Source of the DNA: Saccharicrinis fermentans DSM 9555 = JCM 21142
Lineage (GTDB): Bacteria > Bacteroidota > Bacteroidia > Bacteroidales > Marinilabiliaceae
Assembly (NCBI RefSeq): GCF_000517085.1
Contig: NZ_KI912107.1
Span: forward strand, 3,283,980-3,347,979
Direction: 5' to 3'
DNA length: 64,000 bases
The position numbers were made by a program, and so were the translations under genes. The notes below the pieces were generated by a model, which saw only the letters and a program-made list of their open reading frames with translations, was not told the origin of the DNA and ran no database searches. This document shows positions 9,093 through 17,116 of the stretch, in pieces; positions within the stretch are counted from its first letter, which is position 1; each line of letters opens with the position of its first letter.

Positions 9093-10619
9093 TTAGTTTA
9101 ATATGTCCAGTCCTCTGGTTTCGTTATCATCCATAATTCTTCGTATCTCCTCCTCGGCATCAAGGTTAAAGGTTTTATATTTCAGTGTGTTGCCAATAAA
9201 TTTGCAGGTATAAACTTTCATCTCCAGAGCCTTTTTGCATGCCCTTCCAAAATCTTCGGGTGCGTGTTTCTTACTTTCCGATAGTATGCCCATACATGCT
9301 GAGAAGGCCTGTTCTGGGTGTGCTTTGCTTTCTATTAGTCCCTTGATGAAGGATTCTGTTTGGGGTGATACCTTGGCAGCCCAGCGGATAAAACGGTCGG
9401 CATCCCATTCCGACACGAATTTGTGTTGGGATGGCCTATGTTCCCCGTCTGTGGTATACCCGTAACGGTGCGGGTTACGTTGGTGTATGGCCACACGTAC
9501 GTTGTTATAGCTTACCTCCACCACACGGCTGTTGTAACTGAGTTGTACTTTTTTCCCCGTCAACTGGAAGGGCATGCTATAATAGTGACGATCTTCCCTC
9601 AGGTATACATGGTGGTTGTATTGCACTTTGACAATGGCAAAAGCACGCAGGTCGTAAAACGACACGGGCAAGGGCTGCAGCTCCTCCTTTTCAACAGTAT
9701 CGAACAAATACTCGCGGGAGTAGTCCTTGCCCTGAAAAGGCATCCCGTTGTGCTTATCGAGCTCTTCCCACATGGCATGGTTGCACTCTTTCAGCGAAAA
9801 GAACGGTACGTTGCGTAAGGGTGCAAAAATTCGGGTATATGCTGTTTTTACAAAGTTCTCGGCCAAGGATTTGTCCTTGGGGTGCAAGACCCTGGCAGGC
9901 AAGATAACCGTGCTGTAATGGTCGCCAAAGTCTTTGTAGGTCGCATTAATCTGAGGCTCGTACCGATCGGCCTTCACAACTGCCGACTTGAGACAGTCGG
10001 GCACGATGCAGCGCGGAACGCCCCGAAAGAACCGCAATGCATTCTCGTTGACCTTTATCCAATCCGCCTTTTTCTGACTCTCGACGGCTTCTATGTAAGC
10101 TTTTTGGCTGCTGCCCAGAACACCAACAAAGACCTCTGCCTCCCTAATTTCACCAGTTGCGGCATCTATAATCTTCTGCTTTACCCCGGTAAAATCGACA
10201 TATAGTTTGTCGCCTGCCTTGTGTTCCATGTGCATCCCCACTTTCTGCTTCTTGGCCCATTGTTGATAATGGAAACAAAATTGGGAGTAACTGTACGATT
10301 TCTCACGTGCTGCAAAAAGCTCCTGCCACAGAAGCTGTAGAGTAACACCCGGACGTAAGAGTTCTTTTTCTATATATCCGAAGAGGGAAATCAAATGGGC
10401 ATAACGTTCGTTTGCCTGCTTTCCGTTGGGTCCGGTTATGGCCCATAGTAATTCACTGTCGGTCAGCTTCGACATTTTATCCAGTTCTATCCCGCTCGTT
10501 TTGAAGCCGCTGACATACTCGCTGGCGCTGCTCTTGCTCATGCCGGCAATCTTGGCTGCCTGACGTGAACTATGGCCTTGCCCAATAACTAGATGTAATA
10601 ATTCGCGTACTTTTTTCAT
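9093..10619 (-). CDS. istA: IS21-family transposase IstA
   Basis: DDE transposase of the IS21 family, 508 aa from the ATG at 10619; an upstream TTG at 10658 would add 13 residues, but the ATG reading (MKKVRELLHLVIGQGHSSRQ) looks more natural. Features: N-terminal helix-turn-helix (about 5-50), RNase-H-fold catalytic core starting LYVDFTG near 140, DCLKSAV near 210, and PKDKSLAENFV carrying the last acidic residue near 255. The C-terminal domain (about 320-400) is the usual Mu-type beta domain. The gene is intact, so this copy could be active and could act on related ends. Confidence 0.94.
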   Translation of the reverse strand: MKKVRELLHLVIGQGHSSRQAAKIAGMSKSSASEYVSGFKTSGIELDKMSKLTDSELLWAITGPNGKQANERYAHLISLFGYIEKELLRPGVTLQLLWQELFAAREKSYSYSQFCFHYQQWAKKQKVGMHMEHKAGDKLYVDFTGVKQKIIDAATGEIREAEVFVGVLGSSQKAYIEAVESQKKADWIKVNENALRFFRGVPRCIVPDCLKSAVVKADRYEPQINATYKDFGDHYSTVILPARVLHPKDKSLAENFVKTAYTRIFAPLRNVPFFSLKECNHAMWEELDKHNGMPFQGKDYSREYLFDTVEKEELQPLPVSFYDLRAFAIVKVQYNHHVYLREDRHYYSMPFQLTGKKVQLSYNSRVVEVSYNNVRVAIHQRNPHRYGYTTDGEHRPSQHKFVSEWDADRFIRWAAKVSPQTESFIKGLIESKAHPEQAFSACMGILSESKKHAPEDFGRACKKALEMKVYTCKFIGNTLKYKTFNLDAEEEIRRIMDDNETRGLDILN

Positions 10620-10800
10620 GTCTGTTTTTTCATCGCTTTCCTTTTTTTGGAAAAGCAAGATAAACAGACCTAAATCAATGTCCGGATGTTTCCGGAACGA
10701 CTGTCCGAATGTTTCCAGAATGAGTGTCCGAATAATTCCGGAATGCCTGTCCGGATGTTTTCAGAATGGGTGTCCGAATACTTCCAGAATATGCAGTTTC

Positions 10801-10933
10801 AACTGAATATATCGGGGAAAGCTTGGGACACAACAGTCTAAGAACAACAGAACTTTACCTTGATAGCTTTGAGGATGAAACAAAAAAAGAAGTAGCAAAA
10901 CATTTAACTGCATTTCAAAAAGAGAGTAATTAA
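10801..10933 (+). pseudogene. Tyrosine recombinase, C-terminal segment
   Basis: Completes the recombinase after the IS21 element: TEYIGESLGHNSLRTTELYL with the conserved LGH motif and the catalytic tyrosine in LYLDSFED, ending KEVAKHLTAFQKESN and a TAA at 10931-10933. All catalytic residues exist across the three segments, so precise loss of both IS elements would restore a complete gene. Confidence 0.88.
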
Positions 10934-11208
10934 TTAATTCGCACTTCATTATTGCTCATACAATCAACCGTAAAAAGGAAGTAGCCTAGCCAAGTAATAT
11001 ACTTATATCCTGTAGGATATAGTTGTTTTATTTGAGAGAGTGGAAATACAATTAACCACAAAAGGAGATACACAAACATCTGAAAAACAGTTGATAACTT
11101 TTATTTATGTGTATGTAGTTTTATATGGAAACCTAAAGAAAATGATGTTTATTTAAGTTCTATATAAAAAATGCTATCCGGTTGTATGTTTTCGAAGGTT
11201 TTATTAAA
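10934..11208. other. Intergenic stretch without recognisable gene
   Basis: About 275 bp between the recombinase tail and a bidirectional hairpin. It contains a short palindrome (ATATCCTGTAGGATAT near 11016) and AT-rich sequence; I see no coding region in it. Confidence 0.6.
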
Positions 11209-11252
11209 GGCATTATTATAGTTATACTTTACAGTATAACTATAATAATGCC
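11209..11252. terminator. Perfect 20-bp stem hairpin, bidirectional terminator
   Basis: The arms 11209-11228 and 11233-11252 are perfectly complementary with a TTAC loop, flanked by A-rich and T-rich runs. It sits between the convergent recombinase remnant (plus) and the LytTR gene (minus), 8 bp after the LytTR stop codon. It is a good candidate transcription terminator for the YcaO operon. Confidence 0.75.
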
Positions 11253-11259
11253 TAATCTT

Positions 11260-11571
11260 TCAATTTAACACCTCCCTTATTTCATGTAATCTTTTTCGAG
11301 AAATATTTACATAAGTATCTTTGAACAGTCTTATACTCCTTTTGTCGCCAAGCTTAATGTTAGAATCAATAAAAGATGTATTTACCAAAGTATTATTGTT
11401 AACTTGTAAGAATCCTTGTTTTTTTAACTTCCTCTTAATTAGATAAAAGGGTTCTGTTGAAGTGTTATTTTTGCCATTTATTGTAAATATAATATTTAGG
11501 TTCGACTCATTTTTAATGTGAGTGATATGCTTAAGTTTAATGCTGTAATTTTCGGGAATTATAGTTAACAT
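11260..11571 (-). CDS. Stand-alone LytTR DNA-binding regulator
   Basis: This 103-aa protein consists almost entirely of a LytTR domain. The family pattern is visible as KKQGFLQVNNNTLVNTSFI in the middle and ISRKRLHEIREVL at the end. It has no receiver or membrane part, so its input must come from a partner or from its own level. It is the last gene of the minus-strand run precursor peptide, YcaO protein, MutS-like ATPase, LytTR (118-bp gap to the ATPase gene). LytTR regulators often control bacteriocin and peptide genes, so it may regulate this locus; that role is inference. Confidence 0.85.
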   Translation of the reverse strand: MLTIIPENYSIKLKHITHIKNESNLNIIFTINGKNNTSTEPFYLIKRKLKKQGFLQVNNNTLVNTSFIDSNIKLGDKRSIRLFKDTYVNISRKRLHEIREVLN

Positions 11572-11689
11572 TGGTTACGAATTATTGTTAATTTTTATAG
11601 TTAAGAAAACCAACAATCCCAAAAATGTAATTAGATTTTAATTGACATTCAAGAAATTGTTTTCTAATAACAAATTTGGGATTAGATAT

Positions 11690-13333
11690 TTAGATAAAAA
11701 AATTTAATTTTTGGGTTGATATTGCATTACTTAGTTCATTTGCTATTGAATATGACTCATTGATAACACCGATAGGAAAACCATACAATTCAAGTATTCT
11801 AATCGCATTTCTTGATGTTAATTTTCCATTCTTTAGTTTATAATCAAACTCAATCTTATCATTCTTTACAATTTCACTAAAGTGAAATAAGTCATACTCA
11901 TCTTTTAGCATGTCGGTAAGCTCTATATCATGGGTCGCTGCGAATACTATATTTTTATAGTTATTTAAATAGGAAAGTATCGATTTACTAGCTGCTATTC
12001 TCTCAATAGTATTTGTACCTTTTAATAATTCATCAAGTAAATATAGATTCCCATAATTATTACTCTCATCTGTCATCATTTCTTTAATTGTCAGAACTTC
12101 TTCTAAATAGTAACTCTTTTCATTAAGTAAATCATCACTAATTCGTATCGAAGTGTGCAAAATCATATTTGGAAATGCAATTGACTCTGCAAAACATGTA
12201 TTAATCGTTTGTCCTAGGATATAATTAATACCAATAGTTCTTATAAATGATGTCTTTCCTGACATATTAGAACCTGTAAGTAAAATTGACCTATTGCTAA
12301 TTGAGACTGAGTTAGTAACACAGTTTTCTATTAATGGGTGATATATATTTTTCGCATCAAATTGATTATAATTATCAGAAATAGTTGGAACGGAATATTT
12401 ATCTGTAGAAGAACGCAGATCGCTTATTGAACATAGAGCATCTACTTTCCCTGCGAAATTAAATACTCTCTCAATATCACTTTTGTGAGTATCTATTTTT
12501 CCTAAAATACTAAAAAGTAAGATTGGTTCGAGTAAAAATAAAGTTTTGAATAATTCTACAACCAACCAAAAAATTAAATAAATGTCATTTTGAAGTTTAC
12601 TGCTAAATAAATTAAGTATTAATTGCTTTCTTATCTTATCTATAGCTTTTAAGCTATCCCTTAATAAGGGATCAATGCACCTTAAGTGATTAAATTTATA
12701 TAATTCCTTGGCAACATTATTGAGTATTAAAACTTGTGGGATAGATATAGAATTTATGATTAGATTCTTTTTATTCCAATAATGAATGCCAACATTAATA
12801 ACCAACAATCCAATTAGTAAAAAAATAAGTTTTGGGAAAAATGGAAGTAAAGTTAAGCTTATAAGGCTTGTGATAGATAAAATTAAGATTATAAAATACC
12901 AACTAGGACGAACCAGTAGTTCGTCTTGAAATAAACTACTTATATAATATGCATCATCGTTGTTTAATTTACTCAACAATACCCTTAATTGACTCTTATC
13001 TTTTCTTATGTTATTTAAAATATTTTCTTCCTCATATTTATTATCAATGTCATTCTTTAATACTCTAAACCTATTGTATAGAAATTGTTGACCCACTTTA
13101 GAACTAGTCCGATCTATAAATTTAAATATTTCATCTAAATCTAAGTCATTATTAGTCCTGTCAGTTATTACTTGAAAACTATCTTTATGGTTATTCTTTT
13201 TAAAATACCTTTTAATTAGGTCAAAACTAAAAGAGCAAGTTTTGGGTGCAGAGAAATCTTCTTTTTGTTTAGAATTGTTGATTTTACTATAAAATGAATT
13301 TCTAGCATAACGTATAATATTTAAAACATCCAT
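11690..13333 (-). CDS. Membrane-anchored MutS-like ATPase
   Basis: This 547-aa protein carries a MutS domain V ATPase: Walker A LTGSNMSGKTS near residue 350, Walker B LYLLDELLKGT near 430, and a later FAATHDIELTD. Two hydrophobic segments at about 143-182 (FIILILSITSLISLTLLPFF and the following stretch), with a further hydrophobic stretch near 250-275, suggest membrane attachment. It lacks mismatch-binding domain I and the Smr nuclease, so it is neither MutS1 nor MutS2. It follows the YcaO gene by 12 bp and is clearly cotranscribed with it. In this setting a role in peptide maturation, export or immunity rather than DNA repair is likely, but unproven. Confidence 0.85.
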   Translation of the reverse strand: MDVLNIIRYARNSFYSKINNSKQKEDFSAPKTCSFSFDLIKRYFKKNNHKDSFQVITDRTNNDLDLDEIFKFIDRTSSKVGQQFLYNRFRVLKNDIDNKYEEENILNNIRKDKSQLRVLLSKLNNDDAYYISSLFQDELLVRPSWYFIILILSITSLISLTLLPFFPKLIFLLIGLLVINVGIHYWNKKNLIINSISIPQVLILNNVAKELYKFNHLRCIDPLLRDSLKAIDKIRKQLILNLFSSKLQNDIYLIFWLVVELFKTLFLLEPILLFSILGKIDTHKSDIERVFNFAGKVDALCSISDLRSSTDKYSVPTISDNYNQFDAKNIYHPLIENCVTNSVSISNRSILLTGSNMSGKTSFIRTIGINYILGQTINTCFAESIAFPNMILHTSIRISDDLLNEKSYYLEEVLTIKEMMTDESNNYGNLYLLDELLKGTNTIERIAASKSILSYLNNYKNIVFAATHDIELTDMLKDEYDLFHFSEIVKNDKIEFDYKLKNGKLTSRNAIRILELYGFPIGVINESYSIANELSNAISTQKLNFFI

Positions 13334-13345
13334 ACAAAATAAGAT

Positions 13346-15199
13346 TTAAGAAAATAACATATATAGTTCATTCTGGTTTGTATTTGAGTTTTTGGCATAG
13401 TTATTTACATTTACTGTTAAGTTGATCGTTTCGTAAGTTTTACAATCATTAATCAATACACAATTTTTACAATCGGGACATATTGGTATGTGAATTCCAT
13501 TTAGCACATTATTAGGGTTAAAATCATTAATCACTTCATCGGCTATACCTGTGCCAAATTTTTTACTTAGTTTCAAATAAGTTTGCTCCATATCAATTTT
13601 ATTTACCTTATCTTTTAGATATAGCATTGCCGCTTTATAATATGGAAACTTTCTTAAATCAATTTCACTTGTGTGCATATTCAAGAAGTTAACTGCTTTA
13701 ATATAATCTTCAGTATAAATGGATAAGACAACGAGAAAGTAACTCACCCTCAATTGTCCCCACATACTATTATTTACAAAGTCTAATTTTAGAACATCTT
13801 TCATTAATTCCATTGGTTCGTTTTCTAAGGCTAAAATTAGAAATTTAGCTTTGGTCTTATCCATTTTCAGAAATGGAAAAAATGCATCTTCAACTTTATC
13901 ACTTATAAAGCTTCGTTGAACTTCCTTTTCATCCCTATTTCGCATAAGCGAAGGACTTTTCTTTCCTATTACAGATATTTCAGGTATAAATATATGATAA
14001 GCTGGAAATCCTAAAAATGATACATCTCTGATATATAAGCTAAAGCCTAGCTGTTCAATAAAACTATTTAAAGACTTAATTTGATCTTCATAAGAACTGT
14101 CTCCTTCAAATATACTTAAATCCGATTCATAGCTATTTTCGGATCCAAATAGACTCTTTGGAAAAACACCACTACCATTAATTGTAAATTGCATAAATTG
14201 CTCCTTACGCTTATCTACTGAGGATTTATCACTATTCAAAAAATACTCATGTTCTACATCAGGAATAGGAAGCATAACATCCTCAAGATGTTTTCGTTCT
14301 TTTATTCCTTGAAAAATTTCTTGAAGAGATCTTGAGAGTGCAATAGGGAAATGTGTATCAGAACCGACGTTTAGTCTATAATAGTTGCGTTTTTCATCAA
14401 TAATAATAGTACCAATGCATGGTAATTTCTTACCAGCAGAAAAGTCCTTTATAATTACTTTATAGCCTTCTCTTTCAATCTCTTCAATTTTAGCATATTG
14501 TTTCTTAAATTTCTTTAATATCTGTTTAGATATTGTTGGTGGCGTTAACTGTTTGTTATATATTAAATTGGTTGAGTATCTCTCTAGGAGTTCGCAAATT
14601 CCTTGAAAGATAGCTTCAGCTGGACTATTCCCAGCGCACATACCATTTGATCCCGTTAAACTATGAAGAATATTGAATGGAAAATATTGTATGCTCTTAT
14701 TTTTAATATCATAGAAAGGTATACTTATAGCTCCGTTAAAGCTATTTTCCTTTAATCTATTAAAATATAATTCGAGATATTCGTTTAAATCAGTTTCAAT
14801 ATCTTTTTCAAATACCTTCAAAAAATCAGATGGTAATTCAAATATTTCTTCGTAGGTAATAATACGTTCATCCGGATAAAAGCAAAAACCAGTTTCTTCT
14901 TTTATTTTTGAATAAAGCCTTCTGGTCAAAGCTTTTGAGCCTAAATGCATATTATTCTGCAGTCTTTCAAGAAATTCTCCATAGGCACTAGCTAATGCAT
15001 ATTCTTTATTATCTCCCTTCCCATTAGTACCAAAACCATCTATAGTTTCAATTCTAACAGAATGAAATCCCTTAAAAATATTTTGCCATATAATTTCATA
15101 TGTAAAACAATCTATGTTAGAAAGTATATTTCTAATATTGTTAATAGTTGTAAGTGGTTTATGAGTTTTATAGTCTCTGTTTTTTAGATAATATTCCAT
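13346..15199 (-). CDS. YcaO-domain peptide-modifying enzyme
   Basis: This 617-aa protein has a YcaO core. ATP-binding signatures are visible as ALASAYGEFLERLQN (near residue 75) and GNSPAEAIFQGICELLERY (about 188-206). YcaO enzymes use ATP to activate backbone amides, forming azolines, thioamides or amidines in ribosomal peptides. The C-terminal third (about 400-617) looks like a helical, TPR-like extension ending in a cysteine cluster CPDCKNCVLINDC (about 573-585), a possible metal site. No E1-like partner or dehydrogenase is nearby. It lies 159 bp downstream of a 48-aa precursor-like peptide and directly upstream of the MutS-like ATPase. The exact chemistry cannot be read from the sequence. 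Confidence 0.88.
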   Translation of the reverse strand: MEYYLKNRDYKTHKPLTTINNIRNILSNIDCFTYEIIWQNIFKGFHSVRIETIDGFGTNGKGDNKEYALASAYGEFLERLQNNMHLGSKALTRRLYSKIKEETGFCFYPDERIITYEEIFELPSDFLKVFEKDIETDLNEYLELYFNRLKENSFNGAISIPFYDIKNKSIQYFPFNILHSLTGSNGMCAGNSPAEAIFQGICELLERYSTNLIYNKQLTPPTISKQILKKFKKQYAKIEEIEREGYKVIIKDFSAGKKLPCIGTIIIDEKRNYYRLNVGSDTHFPIALSRSLQEIFQGIKERKHLEDVMLPIPDVEHEYFLNSDKSSVDKRKEQFMQFTINGSGVFPKSLFGSENSYESDLSIFEGDSSYEDQIKSLNSFIEQLGFSLYIRDVSFLGFPAYHIFIPEISVIGKKSPSLMRNRDEKEVQRSFISDKVEDAFFPFLKMDKTKAKFLILALENEPMELMKDVLKLDFVNNSMWGQLRVSYFLVVLSIYTEDYIKAVNFLNMHTSEIDLRKFPYYKAAMLYLKDKVNKIDMEQTYLKLSKKFGTGIADEVINDFNPNNVLNGIHIPICPDCKNCVLINDCKTYETINLTVNVNNYAKNSNTNQNELYMLFS

Positions 15200-15320
15200 A
15201 AAAAAAATAATAAAAGAGGTAAATAGTCAAAAAAATAATGCAGTAATCTCATATCTTTATTATTAATGCAGCCATTCTTGATTCGTAGATGTATTGATTA
15301 ACGAATCGTGATTAAATATA

Positions 15321-15347
15321 AAAGGCTACCTCATTAAGATAGCCTTT
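15321..15347 (-). terminator. Hairpin between precursor-like peptide and YcaO gene
   Basis: AAAGGCTA (15321-15328) pairs with TAGCCTTT (15340-15347), followed on the minus strand by TTATATTTAATC. Lying between the small peptide gene and the enzymes, it could act as a partial terminator giving a high peptide-to-enzyme ratio, as is common in RiPP operons (inference). Confidence 0.65.
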
Positions 15348-15357
15348 ACAATTTAAA

Positions 15358-15504
15358 TTAAATAACTGCTCGTTCTGATGTAATAGCAATACACCCTGCA
15401 GCAAACATTGCACCAATGATGTATTCTTCCGCTGATGCTTTAACAATTACACCATTTTCAAATAAATGTTTCATTTGTTTCATGATTTTAGGTTTTGGTT
15501 GCAT
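15358..15504 (-). CDS. Candidate RiPP precursor peptide (48 aa)
   Basis: A short frame from ATG 15504 to TAA 15358. It begins MQPKPKIMKQMKHLFENGV and ends AMFAAGCIAITSERAVI. The charged N-terminal half fits a leader; the C-terminal part is small and hydrophobic with one Cys, one Thr and one Ser, residues a YcaO enzyme can use. AAG before Cys resembles a double-glycine-type cleavage site. It lies upstream of the YcaO gene on the same strand and is followed by a hairpin. The next upstream ATG is closed by a stop after five codons, which fixes this start. It was found from position, composition and size, not from a known family; no second precursor is seen. Confidence 0.65.
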   Translation of the reverse strand: MQPKPKIMKQMKHLFENGVIVKASAEEYIIGAMFAAGCIAITSERAVI

Positions 15505-15781
15505 TATAGTGGCATCACCATTCACTATTAACACTCTTTATGTACTATTTCATAGTAGTTATCCTACTAAATCTTAGGAACAACAAAGAATATGGAGTGA
15601 AATTAGTAATTTTTTTAATAAAAATTTAATATATTGATTCATTTGTTTATCAATAAGTATTAAATTAATAATTAGATATTATGATTCTTTTCCTTCAAAT
15701 GCTAATTGTGAGTGGAAGTTTATAGAATACAAAATCCTAATAAATCCTACGCTTGAAGGAAGAAACCTACCAAATAAGGTA
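15505..15781. other. Intergenic region between peptide locus and virus-like element
   Basis: 277 bp of AT-rich DNA. It should hold the promoter of the precursor-like peptide (a CAAAGAATA stretch near 15583 resembles an inverted -7 box with one extra base). No gene is seen. Confidence 0.5.
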
Positions 15782-16345
15782 CTATTTTGATTTAAAATTC
15801 ATAGAGTTCACTCTTGTTAACCAACCATCAAGGAACAAATGACTTTTACCTTTCTTGGCAATTTTATGGTAATAGCGGATTCTTGCTTTCTTAATCTCCC
15901 GAAACAAATCTTTTGGGTTGTGGATATTTATAGCTGTTAGGGTATTGAAGCCGATAATGCCATCCATCTTCAAATCTTCATCAAAGAACTGGTTTAGTAC
16001 ACGCTGAACACCTCTCGCTCCCCAATGACCACTATTGACACACCAATCAAAGATTATTTCTTGTAGAGAGCCATCAAGAATACCATCTATTTTGAACTTC
16101 TCAAAAAACGTCTCTTTATAAAAATCCTTAACGAATTGTGTCAGTTCAGGAACATCTATTTTGAAGTTCCACTTAATTGTGCCGTATGTTTCTTTATAGG
16201 CATCAATAAACTCCCAACCTTTCCAATTAGGATGTAAATTCCGGGCAACACCCATGTAGGTTTCCCCACCTCGGTCGCCCTCTACATTGGCATAATAGCC
16301 CTCATGTTTGATTACTCCATCAAACAAGTCATCAAATGTTTTCAT
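15782..16345 (-). CDS. GH108-type N-acetylmuramidase (endolysin)
   Basis: This 187-aa protein has an N-terminal glycoside hydrolase 108 motif, HEGYYANVEGDRGGETYMGV (about residues 14-33), in which Glu of HEG is the expected catalytic residue. A C-terminal PG_binding_3-like domain follows (QRVLNQFF.., DGIIGFNTLTAI). The family is typical of phage lysozymes that cut peptidoglycan. It overlaps the holin-like gene by 14 bp; together with the coiled-coil membrane protein they form a lysis module at the downstream end of the virus-like block. There is no signal peptide, so export through the holin is expected. Confidence 0.9.
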   Translation of the reverse strand: MKTFDDLFDGVIKHEGYYANVEGDRGGETYMGVARNLHPNWKGWEFIDAYKETYGTIKWNFKIDVPELTQFVKDFYKETFFEKFKIDGILDGSLQEIIFDWCVNSGHWGARGVQRVLNQFFDEDLKMDGIIGFNTLTAINIHNPKDLFREIKKARIRYYHKIAKKGKSHLFLDGWLTRVNSMNFKSK

Positions 16346-16775
16346 GCTTACGTCTGTTTTTAAGTTTGATATTATTTACTGCCGATACAGAACCACCAAA
16401 AAGGAAGTCGATAATGGTGCTTAGCTTGGTGGATATACCACCGTTGATACTGCTTATAAAAGCGATTTGCCAATCTTGTAACTCAATGGTTTGAAAAACA
16501 AAGTAGTTGAGCATCACGAAAGTCAAACCACACCAAGCAGCAAGAAAAAAGATGGCAAACATCTTTTGTAGCCAACTATCGTTAGCGTACATGGTTCGTG
16601 CAGAATCTCTATCTGCCACAGCCATTTTAAATAGCTCCATTTTCCCCTGAAGCTTTTCTTCTTTCGTGGTAAAAATTTCATCAATCAGCTTTGTTCCCTC
16701 TTTTAAGGTTTCTGCTACACCAGCTTGTGTTAGTTTCCTAAATAATTTCATTTGATTTTTTATTATCTCAGGCAT
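16332..16775 (-). CDS. Holin-like membrane protein
   Basis: 147 aa. A long amphipathic N-terminus is followed by DRDSARTMYA (about 73-82), two hydrophobic segments (KMFAIFFLAAWCGLTFVMLNYF and a weaker one near 110-130) and a basic tail KLKNRRKH. The RDSAR motif before the first membrane helix is typical of 3TM-type phage/GTA holins. It sits between the muramidase gene and a coiled-coil membrane protein, the expected place for a holin. Confidence 0.75.
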   Translation of the reverse strand: MPEIIKNQMKLFRKLTQAGVAETLKEGTKLIDEIFTTKEEKLQGKMELFKMAVADRDSARTMYANDSWLQKMFAIFFLAAWCGLTFVMLNYFVFQTIELQDWQIAFISSINGGISTKLSTIIDFLFGGSVSAVNNIKLKNRRKHENI

Positions 16776-16781
16776 TGCCTG

Positions 16782-17114
16782 TCATCGTTCTACAAATTTT
16801 AATATGGTATCAAGCTTCTCGTTAAGCTGCTTTATGGTTTGATGGAACAGCTCTTTGCTGACATAAATCTCTTTAGAACTATCCCTTAAATCAGAAACTC
16901 GCTTATGCAGTATGGTAAATTTGGTTTCAGCTCCTTCAAGTTCTTTTGTTAGATGCAGAATATCCTTTTCAAGCAAATCAGTTTTAGCTTCAACGCTTTC
17001 CTTTGTGGCATTCTTGGTTATCGCATTGCGGATAACGAAAGAGACTACACCTACAATGAGCGAGCTGAACCCTGCAATGACTACCCAATAGAATTTAATT
17101 GTCATTTCATCCAT
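16782..17114 (-). CDS. Small membrane protein with coiled coil (lysis-module partner?)
   Basis: 110 aa: one N-terminal transmembrane helix (about 8-28, WVVIAGFSSLIVGVVSFVI) and then a heptad-rich coiled coil to the C-terminus. The shape resembles an inner-membrane spanin subunit, or a virion membrane protein. It is 6 bp upstream of the holin-like gene. I do not recognise the family; the spanin idea comes from topology and location only. Confidence 0.65.
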   Translation of the reverse strand: MDEMTIKFYWVVIAGFSSLIVGVVSFVIRNAITKNATKESVEAKTDLLEKDILHLTKELEGAETKFTILHKRVSDLRDSSKEIYVSKELFHQTIKQLNEKLDTILKFVER

Positions 17115-17116
17115 AC

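Larger units (their letters stand above)
8267..10795 (-). mobile_element. IS21-family insertion sequence, copy 1 (2529 bp)
   Basis: Ends begin TGGACATTCTG (8267) and TGCATATTCTG (complement of 10795), the TG...CA termini of IS21. Both ends carry several 20-22 bp subterminal repeats of the form TGTCCGRAT...AGAAT (at least two on the left and five on the right). A 5-bp GTTTC duplication flanks it (8262-8266, 10796-10800). istA and istB are both intact. Confidence 0.92.

Noticed and set aside
9235-10205. Open frames on the plus strand within istA
   Set aside because: They are opposite-strand shadows of an intact, well-conserved transposase.
5650-10933. The split tyrosine recombinase as the missing integron integrase
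   Set aside because: The sequence has the Bacteroidota transposon/phage integrase architecture with an N-terminal arm domain; no IntI-specific region is visible, and it is on the opposite strand to the array.
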